64,000 nucleotides of DNA from JASJAR01 sp039198225. Lineage in GTDB: Bacteria > Pseudomonadota > Alphaproteobacteria > Rhodobacterales > Rhodobacteraceae. Shown here one piece after another: positions 52,283-60,443 of this stretch (the stretch's first letter is position 1; each line of letters opens with the position of its first letter). The notes beneath the pieces are model-generated. The model made no database searches. It was not told the DNA's origin and worked only from the letters and a program-made list of their open reading frames with translations. The stretch lies in assembly GCA_039198225.1 (NCBI GenBank), contig JBCCTQ010000016.1:19608-83607 (forward strand), given 5' to 3'. The position numbers were made by a program, and so were the translations under genes.

Positions 52283-53659
52283 ATGAAATTCGTTGCCCGA
52301 GGGATGCTCCGCCGTCTTGTCGCCGCCTCGCTGCTCGCGAGCACGGCGTTTACCGCCCAGGCCGAGAGCCTCACCGATGCGTTAATCGGGGCCTATCTCA
52401 ACAGCGATCTGCTTGATCAACAGCGCGCCTTGTTGCGGGCAACCGACGAAGATGTGGCAAGCGCGGTCGCAGCGCTTCGGCCGATCGTGAACTACACGGC
52501 CAACGCGTCGCTCTCCACGCCCGAGCCCCAGCTCGGCAACCCGACCGCCAATCTCGGCATTGCCGTGGAAATGTTGCTCTATGATTTTGGCGCATCCCAA
52601 CTGGCCATCGACCAGGTCGAAGCCACGGTTCTGGCGACGCGGGCGGCACTGACGAGCGTTGAGCAGCAAGTCCTTCTGCGAGCTGTAGCAGCTTTTGTCG
52701 AGGTAAGAAAAGCTGAAGCATTGGTGGCACTTAGCCAAAACAACGTCCGTTTCATCACCCAAGAACGCCGCGCCGCCCAGGACCGTTTTGACGTCGGCGA
52801 AGTGACCCGGACGGATGTGTCTTTGGCCGATGCGCGTCTTGCCGCGGCCCGCGCGGCTTTGGCGGCACAGCAAGGGGCACTGGTGCGTGCCCGTGAAGAA
52901 TACCGCGCCGCGATCGGGCGGTTTCCCGGTCCCTTGACTGCCCCCCGCGGCATGCCGTCCTTGCCGCCGAGCCTCGAAGCGGCCAAATCGCTGGCCCGCG
53001 ACAAGCACCCGGATATCGACCAGGCCCAACGCCAGGTCACAGCGGCCGAGTTTGGCGTCGCCCGGGCCGAGGCGGGTCTCCGCCCGAGCCTCAGGGGGTC
53101 GGCCTCGGCCCGGCTGAACCGCAATTCCGATGCCAGCGCGTCGGTCGGAGTGACGCTTTCGGGTCCGATCTATCAAGGTGGCGGGATCTCTGCTGCGATT
53201 CGAAAAGCCGCGGCCCAGCGCGACGCAGCCCGGTCGGGACTTCTCTCAACGGTCCTCGGCATCGAACAGAATGTCGGAAATGCTTGGGCCGACCTCGTCG
53301 TGGCCGCTGCCAGCCTTGAAGCCAATGACCGCCAGGTCGCGGCCGCCCAATTGGCGCTCGACGGCCTCCGAGAAGAACTCCGCCTCGGCGCTCGAACCAC
53401 CCTTGACGTTCTCGACCAAGAGCAAGAGCTTCTCGATGCCCGGACCGACCGGATCAACACCGAGAATGACCGTCTCCTGGCCGTCTACGCCCTTTTGTCT
53501 TCGATGGGCTTTCTGACCGTCGACCATTTGGGTCTCAACGTGCCCACCTATGACCCTGAAGCCTATTTTAACACGGTTCGCACGGCTCCGACGGTGCGCG
53601 TGAGCCCCGAAGGCGAACGCCTCGACCGTGTCCTCCGTGCCATTGGCCGACAAGAGTAG
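52283..53659 (+). CDS. tolC: TolC-family outer-membrane efflux protein
   Basis: Outer-membrane channel of type I secretion and RND/MFS efflux systems. The 458-residue protein has a signal peptide (LLASTAFTAQA), and the two-fold repeat of long helices and short strands: LTDALIGAYLNSDLLDQQRALLRATDEDVA, VGEVTRTDVSLADARLAAARA and, in the second half, LRLGARTTLDVLDQEQELLDARTD. ATG 52283 follows AAAGGACTGGGA. No inner-membrane partner is adjacent. Confidence 0.92.
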   Translation: MKFVARGMLRRLVAASLLASTAFTAQAESLTDALIGAYLNSDLLDQQRALLRATDEDVASAVAALRPIVNYTANASLSTPEPQLGNPTANLGIAVEMLLYDFGASQLAIDQVEATVLATRAALTSVEQQVLLRAVAAFVEVRKAEALVALSQNNVRFITQERRAAQDRFDVGEVTRTDVSLADARLAAARAALAAQQGALVRAREEYRAAIGRFPGPLTAPRGMPSLPPSLEAAKSLARDKHPDIDQAQRQVTAAEFGVARAEAGLRPSLRGSASARLNRNSDASASVGVTLSGPIYQGGGISAAIRKAAAQRDAARSGLLSTVLGIEQNVGNAWADLVVAAASLEANDRQVAAAQLALDGLREELRLGARTTLDVLDQEQELLDARTDRINTENDRLLAVYALLSSMGFLTVDHLGLNVPTYDPEAYFNTVRTAPTVRVSPEGERLDRVLRAIGRQE

Positions 53660-53724
53660 GCGGGCCCGGTTGTCTCGCTTTGGTCCGAAGGGTACGGTCG
53701 AGCGGGGTGTGAAAAGAGGCTGCC

Positions 53725-54654
53725 ATGACCGAGAACAGATCGCCCGATGGCTATAAGGACGTCCTGTCCTCCGTGCGTCGGCTAGTGTCGAGCGCCATCG
53801 AGGAACAGGCCGAGGAAGCGGCTGAAAAGCTCATCCTCACTCCCGCCCAAAGGGTGCAAGAGGCGCCCGCCTCCGAGGAAAAAGCCCCTACCACCTCCCC
53901 CGAGCGGACATTCCCAACCCTCGAAGAGCGCATCGCTGAGTTGGAAGCCGCGGTGGGGTCCGAGGCGGCCGATTTCGAGCCCGATGGCAGCGAGGATCAG
54001 GCCCAGCACGTGCCCGACGGCGTGGTTTTGCCGCTCAACGCGGCTTTTGTGCGCGAAGCACCGCTGCCCGAGCCATCGCCGGAAGATCAAAAAGACATCC
54101 TTTTTGCCGTCCCCGGCGATCCGGTCGGATCTGATAACGCGGTGCCTGACATGGTCGACGGGCCCATGTCGGGTGTAGAAACCGACGACGAGGCCGACGG
54201 CGCTTTGGCCGATGCCATGACTGCTGAGGCCGAACGATCCGAAGGCGTCGATGACCCGGTTCTGGCGGAAGCGCAGGAAGAGAGCCCCCTGGCCCCGTTG
54301 GATGACCCATTTCCCGTTGATCTCAGCGACCCGGCTTCGGGCGATCTCGCCGTCGCCGCCAATGACGACCCTTCGGAGGAGCAATCCCAGGAGCCCCCAA
54401 GCCCAACGGTACGCCTTGACCCTGCCATCGCGCCGTTCCGCCACCGCGACGGGATGGCCGAGGGGGAGCCTCAAAAAGAGCGCGCCAGCGGAGAGGAACC
54501 CGCTTTGCTCGACGAAATCGGTCTTCGCGATCTTGTGGCCGAGATTGTCCGAGAGGAACTCCAGGGCGGATTGGGCGAACGGATCACGCGGAACGTGCGG
54601 AAACTCGTCCGTGCCGAGATCCAACGGGCCTTCGCGGCGCGGGACCTCGGCTAG
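53725..54654 (+). CDS. Acidic DUF2497/PopZ-like protein
   Basis: A 309-residue, very acidic protein. The first 25 residues form a helix (YKDVLSSVRRLVSSAIEEQA), a disordered Pro/Glu/Asp-rich middle of about 220 residues follows, and the end (IGLRDLVAEIVREELQGGLGERI, RNVRKLVRAEIQRAFAARD) resembles the C-terminal helical oligomerisation region of PopZ/DUF2497 proteins, which organise the cell pole in other alphaproteobacteria. The similarity is by pattern only. It lies right after the TolC gene on the same strand. Confidence 0.7.
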   Translation: MTENRSPDGYKDVLSSVRRLVSSAIEEQAEEAAEKLILTPAQRVQEAPASEEKAPTTSPERTFPTLEERIAELEAAVGSEAADFEPDGSEDQAQHVPDGVVLPLNAAFVREAPLPEPSPEDQKDILFAVPGDPVGSDNAVPDMVDGPMSGVETDDEADGALADAMTAEAERSEGVDDPVLAEAQEESPLAPLDDPFPVDLSDPASGDLAVAANDDPSEEQSQEPPSPTVRLDPAIAPFRHRDGMAEGEPQKERASGEEPALLDEIGLRDLVAEIVREELQGGLGERITRNVRKLVRAEIQRAFAARDLG

Positions 54655-54681
54655 GCGCGGGGGCAGGGCGGTCCGGACCCT

Positions 54682-55257
54682 TTGAACACCCCGGCCCACA
54701 TCCTTTTCGGCGGCGCTTTATTCGGGCGGCCGGGCCAGCCCAAAGTCACAGCGGCCGCCTGTTTTGGAGGCATCGCACCGGATCTCTCGCTCTATATCAT
54801 GGGGGGATGGTCGCTTTACGTCCTTGGCATCCCGCCCGAAACCGTCTTTCGCGACCTCTACTTTTCACCGGCCTGGCAGCAGGTCTTTGCGATCGATAAT
54901 TCTTTTATTATCTGGGGGTTGGGGCTGGGGATTGCCCTTTGGGCCAAGGCCCCGGCGGCCATAGCTTTCGCAGCGGCCGGACTTTTGCACCTTGCCCTCG
55001 ATTTTCCCTTCCACACCGATGATGCCCGCATGCATTTCTGGCCGCTTACGACCTGGCGGTTCGAAAGCCCCGTAAGCTACTGGGACGGGCGCGCCTATGG
55101 AAACCAGGTTGGCGCGGTTGCTCTCGCGCTTGCGGTGGCAGCCACCATTTGGGTCTGGCGCCGGTTTCGGTCCTGGACCATGCGGATCGGAGCGCTTCTG
55201 CTCTTGGCGATGGAAGCCTCCGTCTCCGGCATGTGGCGGCTCTTCTTTGCAGGTTAA
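54682..55257 (+). CDS. Membrane protein of the 'metal-dependent hydrolase/CobQ-like' family
   Basis: A 191-residue protein with about five spans; PAHILFGGALFGRPGQPKVTAAACFGGIAPDLSLY and LLHLALDFPFHTDDARMHFWPLTTWRFESPVSYWD match a small integral-membrane family sometimes labelled cobalamin biosynthesis protein CobQ, a name with little support. The conserved H, DL and HxxxD/H residues suggest a metal-dependent membrane enzyme of the YdjM type. The start is TTG 54682; no ATG fits. Confidence 0.72.
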   Translation: MNTPAHILFGGALFGRPGQPKVTAAACFGGIAPDLSLYIMGGWSLYVLGIPPETVFRDLYFSPAWQQVFAIDNSFIIWGLGLGIALWAKAPAAIAFAAAGLLHLALDFPFHTDDARMHFWPLTTWRFESPVSYWDGRAYGNQVGAVALALAVAATIWVWRRFRSWTMRIGALLLLAMEASVSGMWRLFFAG

Positions 55258-55358
55258 TTTGGATCAATACTGCCTACTAACCCCATGCATTATTGTAGAA
55301 TATACCCACTTTAACTCTGAGCCCGCACCGATCTTTTTGTGCGCCGCACAAAGAAAAA

Positions 55359-55377
55359 GCGCGCCTGAAGGGCGCGC
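55359..55377. terminator. Bidirectional rho-independent terminator
   Basis: GCGCGCC, loop TGAAG, GGCGCGC: a perfect 7-bp stem with A-rich flank (AAAGAAAAA) on the left and CTTTCT on the right. It can end the minus-strand gene at 55403 (T-run on that strand) and transcripts from the left. Confidence 0.8.
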
Positions 55378-55402
55378 CTTTCTATTAGATATGCCAGTAT
55401 TA

Positions 55403-55735
55403 TTAGGCGGCTTCGGCCTGTTGTTGGGCCAGTTCCGCGGCTTGACGGCGTTCGCTTTCTTCGCGCGACAGGGCCACCGACGTGCGGACCCCATTGCCGA
55501 CGAAATCCATCATCCCTTTGACCACGCGCTCATTGGGGTCGATCCCCGCGCAGGTTAGCACCTCCCGGCCGTCACGCGACCGCGCCCAGCGCGCGATCTG
55601 TTCGGGCCCATTGCCATACTTCTTGTCGTCGGCGATCGCGTCATCCAGCGCGGCCAAGACCACGGCCGCAAATAGCTTGCGGGCCCGGTTGCCTTGCTCG
55701 TGGTTGAATGCGGTGCCATCAACGAAGTCGCTCAT
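55403..55735 (-). CDS. DUF6280-like conserved protein
   Basis: A 110-residue cytosolic protein, MSDFVDGTAFNHEQGNRARK ... LAALDDAIADDKKYGNGPEQI ... WARSRDGREVLTCAGIDPNE, with an Ala/Gln-rich tail. From memory this matches a family restricted to Rhodobacterales (DUF6280) with no known function. It has its own terminator and is divergent from efp, which is separated by about 210 bases. Confidence 0.78.
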   Translation of the reverse strand: MSDFVDGTAFNHEQGNRARKLFAAVVLAALDDAIADDKKYGNGPEQIARWARSRDGREVLTCAGIDPNERVVKGMMDFVGNGVRTSVALSREESERRQAAELAQQQAEAA

Positions 55736-55878
55736 GCGTCGTCCTTTTTCCGTTCTTCTTAACTCAGCGGCGTGCAGGCTGTTGTGACAGATTCTTAACG
55801 TCGTTGCTTTGCTTATTGAGTATGCCTGCCATGCGCTATGCGCATATCAAACCGCCCGATATCCCCCAATCCTGTCAC

Positions 55879-55907
55879 TTGTCAGGATATGACCCGCTGG
55901 ATATAGG
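55879..55907 (+). promoter_or_regulatory. Sigma-70-type promoter candidate of efp
   Basis: TTGTCA (55879-55884), a 17-base spacer, TATAGG (55902-55907), about 40 bases before the efp ATG. CCTGTCACTTGTCAGG (55871-55886), an inverted repeat, overlaps the -35 element. Confidence 0.5.
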
Positions 55908-55947
55908 CATTGTCAAGAATTCATCAACATTTCGCCACGGAAGGTCC

Positions 55948-56511
55948 ATGCCGAAAATCAACGGAAACGAAATCCGCCCGGGCAATGTTCTGGAACATAA
56001 TGACGGGCTTTGGGCCGCGGTGAAAGTGGATCATGTCAAACCGGGCAAAGGCGGCGCGTTTGCGCAGGTCGAGCTCAAAAACCTCCGCAATGGGTCAAAG
56101 CTCAATGAGCGGTTCCGCTCGGCAGACAAGGTGGAACGGGTGCGGCTGGAACAGAAAGACCAGCAGTTCCTCTACGAAAATGACGGCATGCTCGTGTTCA
56201 TGGACACCGAAACCTACGAGCAGATTGAGCTCCCGGCTGATCTATTGGGCGAGCGGCGCCCGTTCCTACAGGACGGGATGACCATCGTCGTCGAGTTTTA
56301 TGATAACGAGGCTCTCAATGCGAGCCTGCCGCAAAAGGTCACATGCACCATTTCGGAGACCGAACCGGTGGTGAAAGGTCAAACGGCGGCAAATTCATTC
56401 AAACCGGCCGTTCTCGACAATGGCGTGCGGATCATGATTCCACCCTTTGTCGGTGAGGGCGAAGCGGTGATCGTGAATACCGAAACGATGGAATATTCCG
56501 AGCGCGCCTGA
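55948..56511 (+). CDS. efp: Translation elongation factor P
   Basis: EF-P relieves ribosome stalling at polyproline. The 187-residue protein has the standard three beta-barrels: N-terminal KOW-like region with the modifiable lysine loop KPGKGGAF, ETYEQIELPADLLG in the middle and the signature KGQTAANSFKPAVLDNGVRIMIPPFV near the C terminus. ATG 55948 is preceded by GGAAGG at three bases. Length is normal. Confidence 0.95.
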   Translation: MPKINGNEIRPGNVLEHNDGLWAAVKVDHVKPGKGGAFAQVELKNLRNGSKLNERFRSADKVERVRLEQKDQQFLYENDGMLVFMDTETYEQIELPADLLGERRPFLQDGMTIVVEFYDNEALNASLPQKVTCTISETEPVVKGQTAANSFKPAVLDNGVRIMIPPFVGEGEAVIVNTETMEYSERA

Positions 56512-56574
56512 GTTATTCAGACCGCTTAGAAGCGCAGTCCACCTACCGAGGGCCACCGCCCCCCTGGGCCCCAC

Positions 56575-57336
56575 TCAGATCCGGCGTAACACCGCGTCTC
56601 CGGCCGCCATCTCTCCACCGGCCCGGTCAAAGCGGAGATAGGCGATGGCCGTATCACCCGACCGAGTAAAAAGGGTTCCCGCCATTTTGCCATCGGCGGT
56701 GATCTCTGCGCCCGGCGCCGCGTCACCTTGAACTGAGACCCGGACGAGCCCTTTCTTAAGTTCGGTTTTGTGCTTCATCCGCGCGGTCACCTCCTGGCCC
56801 ACATAGCAGCCTTTGCGGAAATCCACGCCGTTTAGCCGCTCGAACCCGGCTTCGAGGATGAGCGTTTCATTGGGACGAAGCTCGATCCCGCTTTCAGGTA
56901 TGAGATGGGCCACCCGGAGCGCGTCCCAATCGGTGCCGCCGCCGCCAGGAGCCCCGCCATAGGCCCGCCAACCCAAACCCGGGTCGCGCGGATCAACGTA
57001 AGCGCCATCGGGCAGGGGGGCCATCCCTCGGGAGACCGCAATATCGACCTGTTCCAGGGCCACATCGGAGCGGAGCTTATACATCGACAGGCGTTTCAGA
57101 AGGTCGGGTGCCAGTTCTTTCGCCACGTCGATAAGGATCGCGTCGGCTTCCGGCACCAGGAAGAAGTCCGCGAGATATTTCCCTTGGGGACTTAGCAATG
57201 CGGAGTAGACAAGCCCCGCTTCCAGCCCGTCCACATTGTTGGTGACCAGGTTTTGAAGAAAGGCCACCCGGTCGGCCCCGGTCACCCTGATGCCCGTCCG
57301 TTCGCTCGCCCCGCCGCCGATTGACCCACCATCCAT
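56575..57336 (-). CDS. ygfZ: Folate-binding YgfZ/GcvT-like protein
   Basis: Supports iron-sulfur enzyme maturation or repair in a folate-dependent way. The 253-residue protein has GADRVAFLQNLVTNNVDGL, ALLSPQGKYLADFFLV and the diagnostic KGCYVGQEVTARM motif around residue 190. It is divergent from the aminotransferase gene. Confidence 0.88.
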   Translation of the reverse strand: MDGGSIGGGASERTGIRVTGADRVAFLQNLVTNNVDGLEAGLVYSALLSPQGKYLADFFLVPEADAILIDVAKELAPDLLKRLSMYKLRSDVALEQVDIAVSRGMAPLPDGAYVDPRDPGLGWRAYGGAPGGGGTDWDALRVAHLIPESGIELRPNETLILEAGFERLNGVDFRKGCYVGQEVTARMKHKTELKKGLVRVSVQGDAAPGAEITADGKMAGTLFTRSGDTAIAYLRFDRAGGEMAAGDAVLRRI

Positions 57337-57426
57337 GGCCTGTCTTCCTATCCACTACGGCGCGCCGATTGACGCGCTCCCCTGTGCGGCTTACCTCATC
57401 CCAATCCCTGAGATGAGGCCACACCC

Positions 57427-58653
57427 ATGACACTCGCCCGAGGCCGGGACTATCTCGCAATCCCAGGCCCTTCCGTGATGCCCGACGCGGTGCTCCGCGC
57501 CATGCACCGAGCCGCGCCCAACATCTATACCGGTGAGCTTTTTGACATGCTGCCCGGGATCATCGCAGACCTCAAAGCCGTGGCCCGCACCTCCCATGAG
57601 GTGGCTATGTATATTGGCAACGGCCATGCCGCATGGGAAGCCGCTTTGGCAAATATTTTGTCGCCGGGCGAGAGGGTGCTGACGCTGGCGACGGGGCGGT
57701 TTGCCAAAGGCTGGGGCGAATGTGCGGCCGGGCTCGGGGCCGAGGTCGAAGTATTAGATTTTGGGCTTCGGGGTCCGATCGATCCGGCGCGCGTCGCCGA
57801 CGCCCTGTCCCGAGATACGGAGCACCGGATCAAGGCGGTCCTGATGTGTCATGTGGATACGGCCACCTCTGCGCTGAACGATACGAAGGCCGTCCGCGCC
57901 GCCCTCGACGCTGCGGGGCATCCGGCACTTTTATTGGTCGATTGCATCGCCTCGCTGGCCTCGGACCGGTTCGAGATGGATGGCTGGGGGGCCGACATCA
58001 TGGTCGCCGGGAGCCAAAAAGGGCTCATGACCCCTCCGGGGATGGCGTTTGTCTATTTCAACGACAAGGCTAACCGGGCGCGGGACGGGGCGAAAGCCGT
58101 GACCCGTTATTGGGATTGGCGCCCCCGGATCGGGGCGGAAGAACTTTATCTCTATTTTTACGGCACAGCGCCGACCCATCATCTCTACGGCCTCCGCACG
58201 GCCCTCGATCTTTTGAAGGATGAAGGGCTCGAGGCGGTTTGGGAACGCCACGGAATCCTTGCACGGGCTGTTTGGGCCGCCGTGGACGTCTGGGCGGCGG
58301 AGGGGCCCCTTGAGTTTAACATTGCGGCCCCCGAACACCGGAGCAACGCGGTCACGACCTTGCGGCTTCCCCAGGCCGAGACCCGAGCGCTCCGGGCCTG
58401 GGTCGAAACCCATACAGGTCTCACGCTCGGTCTCGGGATCGGGATGGACATGGTCGACGGGCCGAACCCGTCGGGCCATTTCCGCATCGGCCATATGGGC
58501 CATCTCAATGCCCATATGGTGCTTGGGGCCTTGGGGAGCATCGACGCGGCTTTGAAGTCTCTCGGCATCGCCCATGGGAGCGGCGCGGTCGAAGCGGCCA
58601 GCGCCGAGATTGCCAAGGCCGTCGAGACACCCCAGGCCGTGAAAATCGCCTAA
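57427..58653 (+). CDS. Class V aminotransferase (alanine/serine-glyoxylate type)
   Basis: PLP aminotransferase of 408 residues. The PLP lysine lies in MVAGSQKGLMTPPGMAFVYF (about residue 195), with IPGPSVMPDAVLRAMHRAAPN at the N terminus and YFYGTAPTHHLYGLRTALDLL in the substrate region. The family includes serine-glyoxylate and alanine-glyoxylate transaminases; which substrate pair is used here is not clear. Confidence 0.85.
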   Translation: MTLARGRDYLAIPGPSVMPDAVLRAMHRAAPNIYTGELFDMLPGIIADLKAVARTSHEVAMYIGNGHAAWEAALANILSPGERVLTLATGRFAKGWGECAAGLGAEVEVLDFGLRGPIDPARVADALSRDTEHRIKAVLMCHVDTATSALNDTKAVRAALDAAGHPALLLVDCIASLASDRFEMDGWGADIMVAGSQKGLMTPPGMAFVYFNDKANRARDGAKAVTRYWDWRPRIGAEELYLYFYGTAPTHHLYGLRTALDLLKDEGLEAVWERHGILARAVWAAVDVWAAEGPLEFNIAAPEHRSNAVTTLRLPQAETRALRAWVETHTGLTLGLGIGMDMVDGPNPSGHFRIGHMGHLNAHMVLGALGSIDAALKSLGIAHGSGAVEAASAEIAKAVETPQAVKIA

Positions 58654-58729
58654 GCGCCTGCGAGCTTTCCTTCTGGCAACGGGCACCTCGGGCCCGCCGT
58701 GTCGCGCAGGCGGAGGGCGGGGAATTTTG

Positions 58730-58752
58730 CGTATTTGTGAAGAGATGAAGGA
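58730..58752 (+). repeat. Degenerate dispersed repeat, copy E
   Basis: GCGTATTTGTGAAGAGATGA followed by AGGA, between the convergent aminotransferase and hemB genes; matches the right half of copy C. Confidence 0.55.
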
Positions 58753-58764
58753 AGAGGGCGGCGC

Positions 58765-59760
58765 TTAGCCGACTTCGGCCAAATAACGGGCCATGCGGGG
58801 CGCGAAATAGGTCAGAACCCCATCGCAACCGGCGCGTTTAAAGCCGAGAAGGCTCTCGACCATGGCCTTTTCGCCGTCGATCCAACCTTGGGCGCCGGCG
58901 GCTTCGATCATCGCGTATTCGCCGGAAACCTGGTAGGCGAAGGTGGGCGCGCCGAAGCGGTCTTTGACCCGGCGGCAAATATCGAGATAGGGCTGGCCGG
59001 GCTTTACCATAACCATGTCCGCCCCCTCGGTCAGATCGCGCTCAATGAGCCTGAGCGCTTCGTCCGTATTGGCCGGGTCCATCTGGTAGGTTTTCTTATC
59101 TCCGGTGAGGGCACCTGACGCGCCCACCGCATCGCGGAACGGCCCGTAATAAGCCGACGCGTATTTCGCCGCATAGGAGAGGATCGTCACATCCTTGTGC
59201 CCCGCCGCCTCGAGCCCGGTTCGGATGGCGCCGATCCGCCCATCCATCATATCCGATGGCCCGAGAATATCGGCACCGGCTTCGGCCTGGGCGAGTGCCA
59301 TTTTGGCCAAGGCCGCGACGCTCTCATCATTGACGATCTCGCCGTCCCGGACGATCCCGTCATGGCCATAGGCGTTGTAGGGATCAAGGGCGATATCGGT
59401 CATCACCGCGATGTCGAGATCCCGTGCTTTGATCGCCCGTATCGCCCGGTTGGTGAGGTTGCCGGGGTTCCACGCTTCCTCGCAGCCCGGCGTCTTAAGG
59501 CTGGGATCCGTATAGGGAAAAAGACAAATCGCGGGGATGCCGAGGGCCGTGGCCTCTTCTGCCGCTTCGACAATACCGTCCACGCTTCGCCGGGTCACGC
59601 CGGGCATCGAGGGGACCGGAACCGCGTCTTCGGGTTCGGCCACGAAGACCGGCCAAATGAGATCGGCCGCACTGAATGTTGTCTCGGAGACCAGCCGCCT
59701 CAGCGCGCCTGTCCGGCGCAACCGTCGAAACCGGCCGGAAGGATAGGGGGCGTGGGTCAT
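58765..59760 (-). CDS. hemB: Delta-aminolevulinic acid dehydratase (porphobilinogen synthase)
   Basis: Condenses two 5-aminolevulinates in heme/chlorophyll/B12 synthesis. The 331-residue protein has both active-site lysines, in SYAAKYASAYYGPFRDA (about 197) and MVMVKPGQPYLDICR (about 250). The metal-site region reads DIALDPYNAYGHDGIV rather than the cysteine-rich zinc version, so it is the magnesium/potassium-dependent type. Confidence 0.95.
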   Translation of the reverse strand: MTHAPYPSGRFRRLRRTGALRRLVSETTFSAADLIWPVFVAEPEDAVPVPSMPGVTRRSVDGIVEAAEEATALGIPAICLFPYTDPSLKTPGCEEAWNPGNLTNRAIRAIKARDLDIAVMTDIALDPYNAYGHDGIVRDGEIVNDESVAALAKMALAQAEAGADILGPSDMMDGRIGAIRTGLEAAGHKDVTILSYAAKYASAYYGPFRDAVGASGALTGDKKTYQMDPANTDEALRLIERDLTEGADMVMVKPGQPYLDICRRVKDRFGAPTFAYQVSGEYAMIEAAGAQGWIDGEKAMVESLLGFKRAGCDGVLTYFAPRMARYLAEVG

Positions 59761-59870
59761 CGGTCACATCTTCAAATTTCCCAAGCCGTGACACGGTGAT
59801 GCCGGTTTCACAAGGCTAGTCATCCTCCCAGGGCTGTGCGAATTGGTTCGCCATCAAATAGGGGGCCCCT

Positions 59871-60401
59871 TTGGACTGGTATCTGGCCGTATTCGAACTG
59901 ATCGACATGCGGTCCTTCTCCAACCTTTGGTATTGGATTGGACTGGCAATCATGTGGTCGACGGCGAGCCATTTCGTGCTCGGCGTACCGTTTGATATGG
60001 TGCTCCGGGCCAAGCGCCAGGGCGGCCAATCGGAGATCGATCTCGTCTCGGTCATCGAAGTCAATGTGCGCCGGATCCGCTATATCGGTCAGGTCTCAGG
60101 GATCTGGATCATCGGGATCGGGTCGGCCCTTTTGACGACCCTGGCCATTCTCGGTTTCGTCTACTGGGTCGAGTTTGCCCAAGCCCTGTTTTTCCTGGCA
60201 TTTCCCATGACGATTGTGGGGTTGATGAGCCTTCGAACCGCGCGGCTACTCTCCGAAAAGGACGCGTCCGACCCCGAAGCGATGCGGGAGCGCCTGACCA
60301 AACACCGGTTTCGGATCCAGCTTTTGGGTGTGGCTTCGATCTTTGTCACCTCACTTTTCGGCATGTGGCAGAACATTGCGGTGGGCCCGTTGGGCGGCTG
60401 A
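59871..60401 (+). CDS. Membrane protein annotated in relatives as 'component of SufBCD complex'
   Basis: A 176-residue protein with four predicted spans (about residues 19-38, 75-98, 102-125 and 150-168). From memory close homologues in Rhodobacterales carry the name 'component of SufBCD complex', a label without evidence; no suf genes are nearby. TTG 59871 is used; ATG 59907 is a shorter alternative and neither has a good ribosome binding site. It lies 42 bases upstream of mfd. Confidence 0.7.
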   Translation: MDWYLAVFELIDMRSFSNLWYWIGLAIMWSTASHFVLGVPFDMVLRAKRQGGQSEIDLVSVIEVNVRRIRYIGQVSGIWIIGIGSALLTTLAILGFVYWVEFAQALFFLAFPMTIVGLMSLRTARLLSEKDASDPEAMRERLTKHRFRIQLLGVASIFVTSLFGMWQNIAVGPLGG

Positions 60402-60443
60402 CCGGTTGACAGGGCCGGGCCAGCCCTTAGGTGGGGCGGGGCC